In this document: one piece after another, positions 25,570 through 34,116 of the stretch
Numbering within the stretch: the stretch's first letter is position 1
Layout: every line of letters begins with the position of its first letter
Assembly (NCBI RefSeq): GCF_023072615.1
Contig: NZ_JAKNRW010000019.1
Coordinates: forward strand, 1 to 64,000
Direction of reading: 5' to 3'
Source: Pseudomonas violetae
GTDB lineage: Bacteria; Pseudomonadota; Gammaproteobacteria; Pseudomonadales; Pseudomonadaceae
DNA length: 64,000 bases
Made by a program: the position numbers and the translations under genes
Notes under the pieces: generated by a model
Database searches by the model: none
What the model was told of the DNA's origin: nothing
The model's input: only the letters and a program-made list of their open reading frames with translations

Positions 25570-26496
25570 TTACTTCTGCGTCCCATCGTCATGCTGCAGA
25601 TTCGCCTGCGTCAGGTTGCACCCCGCCGGCACACTGCGAGTCAGCCAGACATTGCCGCCAATGGTCGAGCCCTGACCAATGGTAATCCGCCCCAGGATCG
25701 TCGCACCGGCATAAATCACCACGTCATCCTCGACAATCGGATGCCGGGCATGACCTTTTTGCAACTGCCCATCCTCATCGGCCGGAAACCTCTTGGCGCC
25801 CAGAGTCACCGCCTGATAAACCCGCACGCGCTCCCCGATGATGGCCGTCTCGCCAATTACCACGCCCGTTCCGTGATCGATGAAGAAGCTGCGGCCAATC
25901 TGCGCGCCTGGGTGAATATCAATGCCGGTGGCCGAGTGGGCGATTTCCGCACTGATCCGTGCCAGCAAGGGCAAGCCCGCGCGATACAGGTGGTGCGCCA
26001 GGCGATGGTGAATGACCGCCAGGATGCCGGGATAGCACAGCAGCACTTCGTCGACACTGCGCGCCGCCGGGTCGCCGTGATAAGCCGCCAGCACGTCGGT
26101 GTCCAGCACGCTGCGCAGGCCCGGCAAGGCGAGTGCGAAATCCTGGATGATCTGTATCGCCCGGGCCTCTACCTCGGTGTCCGTCTGGGCATTGTGGCGC
26201 GCGGCGTAACGCAGTTCGAGCCGCGCCTGGGCGAGCAGTGCATTCAGGGCAACGTCCAGGGTGTGGCCGACATAGAAGTCTTCGCTTTCCTCGCGCAGGT
26301 CCACCGGGCCCAGGCGCATCGGGAACAGCGCCCCGCAAAGCGCTTCAAGAATCTGCGCCATTGCCCCCCTGGAAGGCAATTCACGACCGCCCTGCTCACC
26401 GCTGACACGGCCATTCTGGGTGCGCCACTGTTCACGCGCTGTACGCAGTTGGCTGACGATGGACTGCAATTGCCAATGGCTCGAACGCTCGCTCAC
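25570..26496 (-). CDS. epsC: Serine O-acetyltransferase, EpsC type
   Basis: The 308-residue enzyme acetylates L-serine with acetyl-CoA to give O-acetylserine, the acceptor for sulfide in cysteine synthesis. The C-terminal half is a left-handed beta helix of hexapeptide repeats (GIDIHPGAQIG, IDHGTGVVIGETAIIGERVRVYQ, VEDDVVIYAGATILG), with His residues in DHGTG expected in catalysis. The N-terminal 130 residues are helical and longer than in CysE, as in the EpsC subgroup. It is divergent from D-cysteine desulfhydrase, so synthesis and breakdown of cysteine meet here. It ends in NLQHDDGTQK. Confidence 0.87.
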   Translation of the reverse strand: MSERSSHWQLQSIVSQLRTAREQWRTQNGRVSGEQGGRELPSRGAMAQILEALCGALFPMRLGPVDLREESEDFYVGHTLDVALNALLAQARLELRYAARHNAQTDTEVEARAIQIIQDFALALPGLRSVLDTDVLAAYHGDPAARSVDEVLLCYPGILAVIHHRLAHHLYRAGLPLLARISAEIAHSATGIDIHPGAQIGRSFFIDHGTGVVIGETAIIGERVRVYQAVTLGAKRFPADEDGQLQKGHARHPIVEDDVVIYAGATILGRITIGQGSTIGGNVWLTRSVPAGCNLTQANLQHDDGTQK

Positions 26497-26686
26497 AGTA
26501 GAAACTCCTCTCGGGCGGCCGGACTGTCTGGCCGCCTTGACGGCAATTACTTTACGTCAAGGTCTCAAAGTCGAATTAAGAACCAATAGTGCTGTGCTCC
26601 GCACTTTCAGCCATATGCGATTCACGGTTGCCCACGGTTTTGGGGCTGCCTATAGTCCTGACACCTTCCTCCGCCAGTACGCAATC

Positions 26687-27679
26687 ATGATCAAACAACA
26701 GCTCGCCCGTTTTGACCGCCTCGATCTGCTTAGCCATCCCACGCCCCTGGAAAAACTCGAACGCCTCTCGACCTGGCTGGGCCGTGATGTGTACGTCAAG
26801 CGCGATGACCTGACACCGCTGGCCATGGGCGGCAACAAGCTGCGCAAGCTTGAGTACCTGGCAGCCGATGCGTTGGCCCAAGGCGCCGACACCTTGATTA
26901 CCGCAGGTGCGCTGCAATCCAATCACGTGCGGCAGACGGCAGCCCTGGCCGCCAAACTGGGACTAGGCTGCGTCGCCCTGTTGGAAAACCCCTTGGGCAC
27001 TGATGACAAAAATTACCAGGGCAATGGCAATCGCCTGTTACTGGACCTGTTCGACGCCAAGGTTGAATTGGTGGAAAACCTCGACAACGCCGACGAGCAA
27101 CTGCAGGCCCTGGCTGATCGTCTGCGTAACAATGGCAAGAACCCTTATATAGTGCCGATTGGCGGTTCAAATGCCTTGGGTGCCTTGGGCTACGTACGCA
27201 CCGGCCTCGAATTGGCCGAGCAGATCAAGGACACAGGCCTGACCTTCGCTGCAGTAGTCCTTGCCTCCGGTAGCGCCGGAACCCACAGCGGTCTGGCGCT
27301 GGCCTTGAGCGAAGCAGTGCCGGATCTGCCAGTGATCGGCGTGACCGTATCCCGCAACGAGGAAGATCAGCGCCCGAAGGTGCAGGGCCTGGCCGAGCGT
27401 ACCGCAGAGCTCTTAGGCGTGAGCCTGCCGGCAGCTTTCAAGGTGCAATTATGGGATGAGTATTTCGGCCCCCGTTATGGCGAGCCCAACGCCGGCACGC
27501 TATCGGCGGTGAAACTGCTGGCGAGTCAGGAAGGCTTGTTGCTGGACCCGGTTTATACCGGCAAGGCCATGGCTGGAATGCTCGATGGCATTGGGCGCCA
27601 GCGTTTTGATGAGGGCCCGATCATATTCCTGCATACCGGTGGGGCGCCGGCGTTGTTTGCTTACGCAAATTTTTTGTAG
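26687..27679 (+). CDS. dcyD: D-cysteine desulfhydrase
   Basis: The 330-residue PLP enzyme breaks D-cysteine to pyruvate, ammonia and sulfide. The PLP lysine is Lys 51 in GGNKLRKLEY; other marks are AGALQSNHVRQTAALAAKLG and the phosphate-binding ASGSAGTHSGLALAL. It is of the ACC-deaminase fold; linkage to the cystine-transport genes tcyJLN, as in enteric fliY-dcyD-tcyL-tcyN, favours D-cysteine over ACC as substrate. ATG at 26687 gives the family length. The TAG stop (27677-27679) lies inside a REP-like repeat that begins at 27675. Confidence 0.9.
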   Translation: MIKQQLARFDRLDLLSHPTPLEKLERLSTWLGRDVYVKRDDLTPLAMGGNKLRKLEYLAADALAQGADTLITAGALQSNHVRQTAALAAKLGLGCVALLENPLGTDDKNYQGNGNRLLLDLFDAKVELVENLDNADEQLQALADRLRNNGKNPYIVPIGGSNALGALGYVRTGLELAEQIKDTGLTFAAVVLASGSAGTHSGLALALSEAVPDLPVIGVTVSRNEEDQRPKVQGLAERTAELLGVSLPAAFKVQLWDEYFGPRYGEPNAGTLSAVKLLASQEGLLLDPVYTGKAMAGMLDGIGRQRFDEGPIIFLHTGGAPALFAYANFL

Positions 27680-27774
27680 GAGCGAGCTTGCTCGCGAGAA
27701 ACCCTGGAACCCCGCAGGGTTTCAGGTTTCCAGAGTTATCGTTAACGACCATCGCCAGCAAGCTGGCGCCTACA
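27675..27774. repeat. REPIN-like inverted pair overlapping the dcyD stop
   Basis: TGTAGGAGCGAGCTTGCTCG and the inverse copy ending GCGCCTACA flank an inner stretch with TTATCGTTAACGACC. The second to fourth bases of the repeat supply the dcyD TAG stop codon. Confidence 0.85.
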
Positions 27775-27983
27775 AGGAAGGCACTCTTTTATATTTCCAA
27801 ATAGAATAACAAATCCGATATTTAATATTTTAATATCTATCAACATCATCATATAGTCGCGCCGCAGGCGAATTTGTGGCAAAACGCATATGCTGCTTCA
27901 GGGCAGCTTATTGCAGTCGCTTCAATCCCGAATTTGCCAACTTTCCTAAAGCGTCTTCCCATAAGAAACCACAGGGGCTTGTC
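27775..27983. promoter_or_regulatory. AT-rich leader of the cystine transporter operon
   Basis: With the repeat before it this is a 304-bp gap. The segment 27787-27856 is strongly AT-rich (ATTTAATATTTTAATATC) in an otherwise GC-rich genome and probably carries the tcyJ promoter and a regulator site. I cannot assign a precise -35/-10. An open frame from 27876 that joins tcyJ has no ribosome site. Confidence 0.5.
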
Positions 27984-28778
27984 ATGAATTTTTCCGCATT
28001 ACGTCGAAATCTGCTGGTAGGTTCGTTGGGTCTGGCGCTAAGCGCCGGCCTGATCGGCCAAGCAGTTGCCGGTGAGCAACTGCAAAAAATCAAGGACGCT
28101 GGCGTGATCAACGTCGGCCTGGAAGGCACTTATCCACCGTTCAGTTTCGTCGACGCCGACGGAAAACTGGCCGGCTTCGAAGTTGAATTCTCCGAAGCCC
28201 TGGCCAAAGAGCTGGGCGTGAAAGTGAAACTGCAACCGACCAAATGGGACGGCATCCTTGCGGCCCTGGAATCCAAACGCCTGGACGCCGTGGTCAACCA
28301 AGTGACTATTTCCGAAGAGCGCAAGAAAAAGTACGACTTCTCTGAGCCGTACACCGTTTCCGGGATTCAGGCACTGGTTCTGATCAAGAACAAGGACACC
28401 ATCAAAACTGCCAACGACCTGGCCGGCAAGAAAGTCGGTGTTGGCCTGGGCACCAACTACGAGCAATGGGTAAAAGCCAACGTACCGGACGCCGACGTGC
28501 GCACTTACGAGGATGATCCGACCAAGTTCCAGGACCTGCGAGTGGGTCGTATCGACGCTATCTTGATCGACCGCCTTGCAGCGCTGGAATACGCCAAAAA
28601 GGCCAAGGACACCACCGCCGCCGGTGAAGCGTTCTCCCGTCAGGAAGCCGGTATCGCCCTGCGCAAAGGCGAGCCTGAACTGCTGGCTGCAATCAACAAG
28701 GCGATCGACAAGCTACGGGCCGACGGTACGCTGACCAAGCTTTCGGAAAAATACTTCAACGCTGACGTCACTAAATAA
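27984..28778 (+). CDS. tcyJ: Cystine ABC transporter, periplasmic binding protein (FliY/TcyJ type)
   Basis: The 264-residue protein has a signal peptide (about 1-29, cleavage near AVA|GE) and a family-3 amino-acid-binding fold: INVGLEGTYPPFSFVDADGKLAGFEVEF, KWDGILAALESKRLDAVVNQVTI and GVGLGTNYEQW. It binds L-cystine and related sulfur compounds in the periplasm. AGGGG before ATG 27984 fixes the start. It is followed at once by permease (TAATG overlap) and ATPase genes, and preceded by dcyD. Confidence 0.92.
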   Translation: MNFSALRRNLLVGSLGLALSAGLIGQAVAGEQLQKIKDAGVINVGLEGTYPPFSFVDADGKLAGFEVEFSEALAKELGVKVKLQPTKWDGILAALESKRLDAVVNQVTISEERKKKYDFSEPYTVSGIQALVLIKNKDTIKTANDLAGKKVGVGLGTNYEQWVKANVPDADVRTYEDDPTKFQDLRVGRIDAILIDRLAALEYAKKAKDTTAAGEAFSRQEAGIALRKGEPELLAAINKAIDKLRADGTLTKLSEKYFNADVTK

Positions 28779-29443
28779 TGGAAGAGGCTTTCCAACTCGC
28801 GCTGGATTCTGCGCCCTTCCTGCTGAAGGGTGCGTACTACACGGTGTTCTTGAGCCTGGGGGGCATGTTCTTTGGCCTGCTGATGGGCTTTGGCCTGGCG
28901 TTGATGCGGTTGTCGCGCTTCAAGCTGGTGAGCTGGATCGCGCGCATCTACGTGTCGTTCTTTCGCGGCACGCCGTTGCTGGTGCAACTGTTCGTGATCT
29001 ACTACGGCCTGCCGCAACTGGGTATTGAACTTGATCCGTTGCCAGCAGCCCTGATCGGCTTCTCGCTGAACATGGCCGCCTATGCCTGCGAAATCCTGCG
29101 TGCCGCAATCAGCTCCATCGAACGCGGCCAGTGGGAAGCTGCCGCGAGTATCGGCATGACCCGCGCGCAGACCCTTCGCCGGGCCATTCTGCCGCAAGCG
29201 ATGCGCACAGCCCTGCCACCACTGGGCAACAGCTTCATCTCGCTGGTCAAGGACACGGCACTGGCAGCCACTATCCAAGTGCCGGAACTGTTCCGCCAGG
29301 CGCAGCTGATCACCGCTCGCACCTTCGAAATCTTCACCATGTATCTTGCCGCCGCGCTGATCTACTGGATTCTGGCCACGGTGCTGTCGCACCTGCAGAA
29401 CAAGTTGGAAGAGCGGGTCAATCGGCACGACCAGGAGTCCTGA
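28778..29443 (+). CDS. tcyL: Cystine ABC transporter, permease
   Basis: The 221-residue polar amino-acid permease has five or so membrane helices and the HisM/GlnP-type loop (EAAASIGMTRAQTLRRAILPQAMRTALPPLGN). Its ATG shares a base with the tcyJ stop. It works with TcyJ and TcyN in cystine uptake. Confidence 0.92.
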   Translation: MEEAFQLALDSAPFLLKGAYYTVFLSLGGMFFGLLMGFGLALMRLSRFKLVSWIARIYVSFFRGTPLLVQLFVIYYGLPQLGIELDPLPAALIGFSLNMAAYACEILRAAISSIERGQWEAAASIGMTRAQTLRRAILPQAMRTALPPLGNSFISLVKDTALAATIQVPELFRQAQLITARTFEIFTMYLAAALIYWILATVLSHLQNKLEERVNRHDQES

Positions 29444-29447
29444 CCCA

Positions 29448-30203
29448 ATGATTGTCGTGGAAAAACTGACAAAACAGTTCAAGGGTCAGGTGGTGCTCAA
29501 CGGCATCGACCTGGAGGTGAAGGCAGGCGAGGTGGTGGCGATCATCGGGCCTAGCGGTTCGGGCAAGACCACCTTCCTGCGCTGCCTGAACTTTCTCGAA
29601 GAACCCACCAGCGGCCGGATCAAGGTCGGCGACATCGAAATCGATGGCAGTCGTCCACTGAACCAGCAGCAAAGCCTGGTGCGCCGCTTGCGCCAGCACG
29701 TGGGCTTCGTGTTTCAGAACTTCAACCTGTTCCCCCATCGCACCGCCCTGGAAAATGTGATCGAAGGGCCGATCGTGGTGAAAAAAATCCCCCACACCGA
29801 GGCTGTTGCCCTAGGCAAAAAGCTTCTGGCCAAGGTCGGCCTGGCCGGCAAGGAAGACGCCTACCCAAGGCGCCTCTCAGGTGGCCAGCAACAGCGCGTG
29901 GCAATTGCCCGGGCGCTGGCGATGGAGCCGGAAGTGATTCTGTTCGATGAACCGACTTCAGCGCTGGACCCGGAACTGGTGGGCGAAGTGCTGGCGACTA
30001 TCCGCGGCCTGGCCGAGGAGAACCGCACCATGGTCATCGTGACCCATGAAATGGGGTTCGCCCGGGATGTCGCCAACCGCGTGGTGTTTTTCGATAAGGG
30101 CGTGATCGTGGAACAAGGCGAGGCAAAAGCATTGTTTGCCAACCCTAAAGAAGAACGAACGAAACAATTCCTCAGCAAGTTTTTGAATAACGCTCACGCC
30201 TAA
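29448..30203 (+). CDS. tcyN: Cystine ABC transporter, ATPase
   Basis: The 251-residue ATPase has Walker A GPSGSGKT (34-41), signature LSGGQQQR, Walker B ILFDEPTSALD and the His switch in VTHEMGFA. It is the third gene of the cystine uptake operon, four bases after tcyL. Confidence 0.93.
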   Translation: MIVVEKLTKQFKGQVVLNGIDLEVKAGEVVAIIGPSGSGKTTFLRCLNFLEEPTSGRIKVGDIEIDGSRPLNQQQSLVRRLRQHVGFVFQNFNLFPHRTALENVIEGPIVVKKIPHTEAVALGKKLLAKVGLAGKEDAYPRRLSGGQQQRVAIARALAMEPEVILFDEPTSALDPELVGEVLATIRGLAEENRTMVIVTHEMGFARDVANRVVFFDKGVIVEQGEAKALFANPKEERTKQFLSKFLNNAHA

Positions 30204-30679
30204 TCCCCTGCAATACTCTTTAACTTCCAAGGATGGAAGTTCTCCCCTCGCTATAAATAACTCATTTAATTTTCGTGGCCTTGAAAGCAACTTGTTTGTG
30301 CTCGCGTGCGGTACATATCTATGTGCTGTCGCCATTTTTTCTGCGCTTGTAATCTTCTCCTCGCCCTGACCTTGCTGGCCGAAGTGCTTTCACTCCGGCC
30401 CTGATAATGCGTGTGCCGCACGTAGTGATGTTCGACTAACCGGCAGCGTTTAATACCCGCCGAACGTAGGATATTTCTGAATAGCCGTTGATATTGCGAT
30501 TGGCCAAACCACTCTATTGACAGTTAATCGCGCAAACTTTTATCTAGCCCTCAATCGACGGCACTTATCACGCTCAATCATTAGTTAACCAAAAAATTAA
30601 TGAACGGTTTTGCTGCTCGAACATTCGCGTTCTTTATGTTTCAGAAACGGACTTCGCTGCAAAACACCAAGGAGAACCC
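30204..30679 (+). promoter_or_regulatory. Long non-coding gap with hairpin and sigma-70 promoter
   Basis: This 476-bp gap holds no convincing gene. Near tcyN a hairpin (AACTTCC-AAGGAT-GGAAGTT, 30222-30241) lacks a U run, so it is at best a weak terminator. TTGACA at 30517-30522, a 17-bp spacer and TTATCT at 30540-30545 make a good sigma-70 promoter for the next gene, leaving a leader of about 130 bases. The stretch is AT-richer than its surroundings. Confidence 0.6.
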
Positions 30680-31426
30680 ATGAAAAGCATCTCGAACACA
30701 CCCGAACTGGCGATGCCGACGCTGGCACGTTCCCACAAGGGCGGCATCAACATTCACCTGGCAGCTCACCTGATGATGGACATAGCGCCCTATCCCGGCA
30801 TGAGCGAAGGCGATCTGATCGAGTTGTATTGGGATGAGTGCTTCGTGGCGTCCAAGACCCTGGGCGCTGATGAGGTCGGGGCAACCGTCAGCCTGCGCGT
30901 ACCGCAGAGCTTTATCGTCAACGGTATCGCCAGCGTGCATTACCGCCTGATGCAAATCGGCGCGGCGCCGGTTTTGTCGGCCGTCGAGCAGGTACAGGTC
31001 AAACTCGACTGTCCCGGCGGACAACCCCCGCCCCTGTGCGGCGATGAAAATCAGAACCTGGCTCCGGTGCAGATGCCCGAGACCATTTGCCGCAAAGGCG
31101 TCAATCCCAGTCAGATCAAGCGCGGCGTTCCCCTGACCATCGAGCCCTACCTCAACATGGCCGTTGACGACGAAATCACCCTGCGCTGGGGCGATGTGCG
31201 CATGGACCTGCCCAAACTCGACCGCACTGATATCGGCCACCCTATCCAGGTCTGGGTACCACCCGCGATCATCGAGGAAGCCGGCGAAGACCTGCACCTG
31301 GAAGTGACCTATTGCGTGCTCGACCGCCTGGGCAACAACTCTCGCTGGGCGCCGCCGCGCAGGCTGAAAATTGGCTGTGGCAAAACCTCTATCAAGCTCA
31401 AACCGAAACACCCTGGCGGGCAGTGA
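30680..31426 (+). CDS. Unknown protein with two similar beta-type repeats
   Basis: I do not recognise this 248-residue protein. It has no signal peptide and no membrane segment. Two parts look alike: residues about 26-95 (LMMDIAPYPGMSEGDLIELYWDE..., ending SVHYRL) and about 150-230 (LTIEPYLNMAVDDEITLRWGDV..., ending LEVTYCVLDRLG). Each has a Tyr-Pro or Pro-Tyr, an acidic D-x-I-x-L-x-W step and a closing beta strand, which suggests a tandem of small beta-sandwich domains. Three cysteines lie in the linker (CPGG, LCGDE, ICRKG). AAGGAGA ahead of the ATG and an upstream promoter argue that it is a real gene. It stands alone between cystine transport and sfnB. Confidence 0.75.
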   Translation: MKSISNTPELAMPTLARSHKGGINIHLAAHLMMDIAPYPGMSEGDLIELYWDECFVASKTLGADEVGATVSLRVPQSFIVNGIASVHYRLMQIGAAPVLSAVEQVQVKLDCPGGQPPPLCGDENQNLAPVQMPETICRKGVNPSQIKRGVPLTIEPYLNMAVDDEITLRWGDVRMDLPKLDRTDIGHPIQVWVPPAIIEEAGEDLHLEVTYCVLDRLGNNSRWAPPRRLKIGCGKTSIKLKPKHPGGQ

Positions 31427-31450
31427 GATTCAGGCATACCGTCTATGCAT

Positions 31451-31469
31451 ATTCCTAAAAGTTAGTTTA
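31451..31469. promoter_or_regulatory. Candidate sulfur-control site upstream of the first sfnB gene
   Basis: ATTCCTAAAAGTTAGTTTA lies about 175 bp before the first sfnB start in an AT-rich patch. It resembles the tauA site (18336) and the oscA palindrome (56711). Confidence 0.4.
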
Positions 31470-31642
31470 TTAATTTTTTATACACGTTTACGGTATATAC
31501 ACCGGACCACCGGACATTCTTGATTTCAGTCGCCGCCATTTCCCGCGGCGCTTCCATGAAGATGCGAGGTAGGTATGGTCCGGAACACAATCACCCGAGT
31601 GCAAAACGCCAGGGCATTGCGTGCAGCCAAGGAGTGGCACTG

Positions 31643-32884
31643 ATGTCCAGTCTGGCAGATGCACTAGTCCAGAGTGATCTGGACATCGCCCCCTTGGTAT
31701 TGCCAACGCAGGTCTTGCGCAACGATGCGCAAGCCATCGCGGCCGCCCGTGAACTCGCGCAGGCCGCGCGACTGCAAGCAGCCAGGCGCGACCAGCAGCG
31801 CACGTTGCCCTGGTCGGAAATCGAACAGTTCTCCCGCAGCGGCCTGGGCGGTATTTCCATCCCCCGTGAGTACGGCGGCCCACAGGTTTCATTCGTGACC
31901 CTGGCCGAGGTGTTCGCGATTATTTCCGCAGCCGACCCGGCGTTGGGACAGATCCCGCAGAACCAGTTCGGCATCCTTCATCTGTTGCTCGACAGCGCTA
32001 CCGAGGCGCAAAAAAAACACCTGTTCACCAGCGTGCTGGAGGGCTGGCGGATCGGTAACGCAGGTCCCGAGCGTGGCACCAAAAACACTCTGGAGCTCAA
32101 AGCGCGAATCAGCCCCAGCGGCGACAATTTCGTAGTCAACGGCCAGAAGTTCTATTCCACCGGCGCGCTGTTCGCCCATTGGGTTGCGGTCAAGGCGCTC
32201 AACGACGACGGCAAGCAAGTGCTGGCCTTCGTCCGTCGCGGCACACCGGGTTTGCGCATCGTTGATGACTGGTCGGGTTTTGGCCAGCGCACCACCGCCA
32301 GCGGCACCATCCTGCTTAACAACGTGCCGGTTGAACCTGAACTGGTGGTGGATAACTGGAAGATCAACGACAAACCCAATTTCCAGGGCGCCGTATCGCA
32401 GCTGATTCAAGCAGCGATTGACGCCGGTATCGCCCGGGGCGCGATTGACGATGCCATTGGATTCGTGAAAACCCGTGCCCGGCCATGGATCGATGCCAAG
32501 GTCGAGCGAGCCTGCGACGATCTCTATGTGATTGCCGACATCGGCAAGCTGAAAATCGAACTGCACGCTGCCGAAGCACTGTTGCGCAAGGCCGGCAAAG
32601 TTCTCGATGAGGTTAGCGCCGCGCCGCTGACTGCCGAATCCGCCGCCCGCGCCTCGATTGCCGTGGCCGAAGCCAAAGTAATGACCACCGAGATCTCGCT
32701 ACTGGCCAGCGAAAAACTCTTCGAGCTGGCCGGCAGCCGCGCCACCCTCGCCGAATTCAATCTCGACCGCCACTGGCGCAACGCCCGGGTGCACACGTTG
32801 CACGACCCGGTGCGCTGGAAGTACTACGCCGTCGGCACTTACCACTTGAACGGCACCTTGCCGGCTCGTCATTCCTGGATTTGA
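31643..32884 (+). CDS. SfnB-family sulfur-acquisition oxidoreductase, copy 1
   Basis: The 413-residue protein has the acyl-CoA dehydrogenase fold: helical N-domain (IEQFSRSGLGGISIPREYGG), the flavin-binding middle strand region (KFYSTGALFAHWVAVKALNDDGKQ, DDWSGFGQRTTASGTILL) and C-terminal helices. It fits the SfnB group, used in recovering sulfur from sulfones and other organosulfur compounds under sulfate starvation. ATG at 31643 is preceded by AAGGAG ten bases upstream. It starts an operon with a second copy, a monooxygenase and a MetQNI-type transporter. The electron partner is not visible. Confidence 0.85.
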   Translation: MSSLADALVQSDLDIAPLVLPTQVLRNDAQAIAAARELAQAARLQAARRDQQRTLPWSEIEQFSRSGLGGISIPREYGGPQVSFVTLAEVFAIISAADPALGQIPQNQFGILHLLLDSATEAQKKHLFTSVLEGWRIGNAGPERGTKNTLELKARISPSGDNFVVNGQKFYSTGALFAHWVAVKALNDDGKQVLAFVRRGTPGLRIVDDWSGFGQRTTASGTILLNNVPVEPELVVDNWKINDKPNFQGAVSQLIQAAIDAGIARGAIDDAIGFVKTRARPWIDAKVERACDDLYVIADIGKLKIELHAAEALLRKAGKVLDEVSAAPLTAESAARASIAVAEAKVMTTEISLLASEKLFELAGSRATLAEFNLDRHWRNARVHTLHDPVRWKYYAVGTYHLNGTLPARHSWI

Positions 32885-32922
32885 CCACCAGAACACTTTT
32901 GACCAGATTTCCGGAGAAGCAC

Positions 32923-34116
32923 ATGCCTCTTTCTCACCACGTCGCGGTCATAACCGGCGATGAGCAAGCCTTGGTCGTCGCCAGTGACCTGGCCGATGAC
33001 TTCAGACGCGACAGCGCCCTGCGCGACCACGAACGCCGTTTGCCCCACCCTGAACTTGAAGTGTTTTCCCGCTCCGGCCTGTGGGGCATCAGCGTGCCGA
33101 AAGAATATGGCGGCGCTGGCGTTTCCAACGTCACGCTGGCCAAGGTCATCGCCCTGATCGCCCAGGCCGACGGCTCCCTCGGACAGATTCCGCAAAACCA
33201 TTTCTACGCCCTCGAAGTGTTGCGGGTGAACGGCAGTGAAGAGCAGAAAACACGCCTGTACGCCGAAGTACTGGCTGGCCAGCGCTTCGGCAATGCGCTC
33301 GCCGAACTGGGAACCAAGACCGCCCACGACCGCGTCACGCGCCTGACCCGAGAGGGCGACGGCTATCGCATCAATGGCCGCAAGTTCTACGCCACCGGCG
33401 CGATCTATGCCCAGCGCATTCCCACTTCAGTGGTGGATGAGCACGGCGTACAGCAACTGGCATTCGTGCCACGTGACAGCAAACGCCTGACCGTAATCGA
33501 CGACTGGAGCGGCTTCGGCCAGCGCACTACCGGCAGCGGTTCGGTAGTGTTCGAGGATGTATTTGTCGCAGCTGAGGACGTGATCCCGTTTCAGAGCGCT
33601 TTCGAACGACCAACGCCGGTCGGCCCCCTGGCGCAGATTCTCCACGCCGCCATCGACACCGGTATCGCCCGCGCCGCCTATGAAGATGCACTGCATTTCG
33701 TGCGCACCAAGACCCGCCCGTGGATTGACGCCACCCACGAAAAAGCCACTGAAGACCCGCTGACCATCAAGAGCTTCGGCCACTTGAGCATTCGCCTGCA
33801 CGCCACCGAAGCGCTGCTGGAACGCGCCGGCGAATACCTCGACAAGGCCCAGGCCGACACCAATGCCCAGACCGTCGCAGCGGCCTCGATAGCCGTCGCC
33901 GAAGCCCGCGCCATCAGCACTGAAATCTCCCTCGCGGCGGGCAGTACGCTGTTCGAATTGGCCGGCAGCCAGGCAACCCTGATCGAACATGGGCTGGATC
34001 GCCACTGGCGCAACGCTCGGGTGCACACCCTGCACGACCCGGTGCGCTGGAAATACCATGCCGTGGGCAACTACTACCTCAACGATGAAAACCCGCCACT
34101 GCGGGGGACCATCTGA
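32923..34116 (+). CDS. SfnB-family sulfur-acquisition oxidoreductase, copy 2
   Basis: The 397-residue protein is a paralogue of the preceding gene: both share EYGGxxVSxVTLA, GQIPQNxF, DDWSGFGQRTT and the ending DRHWRNARVHTLHDPVRWKY. The two differ most at the N-terminus and in the middle loops. It is expected to bind flavin like acyl-CoA dehydrogenases. ATG at 32923 follows CCGGAGAAGC. Its stop overlaps the start of the monooxygenase gene (TGATG), so the two are coupled. Confidence 0.85.
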   Translation: MPLSHHVAVITGDEQALVVASDLADDFRRDSALRDHERRLPHPELEVFSRSGLWGISVPKEYGGAGVSNVTLAKVIALIAQADGSLGQIPQNHFYALEVLRVNGSEEQKTRLYAEVLAGQRFGNALAELGTKTAHDRVTRLTREGDGYRINGRKFYATGAIYAQRIPTSVVDEHGVQQLAFVPRDSKRLTVIDDWSGFGQRTTGSGSVVFEDVFVAAEDVIPFQSAFERPTPVGPLAQILHAAIDTGIARAAYEDALHFVRTKTRPWIDATHEKATEDPLTIKSFGHLSIRLHATEALLERAGEYLDKAQADTNAQTVAAASIAVAEARAISTEISLAAGSTLFELAGSQATLIEHGLDRHWRNARVHTLHDPVRWKYHAVGNYYLNDENPPLRGTI

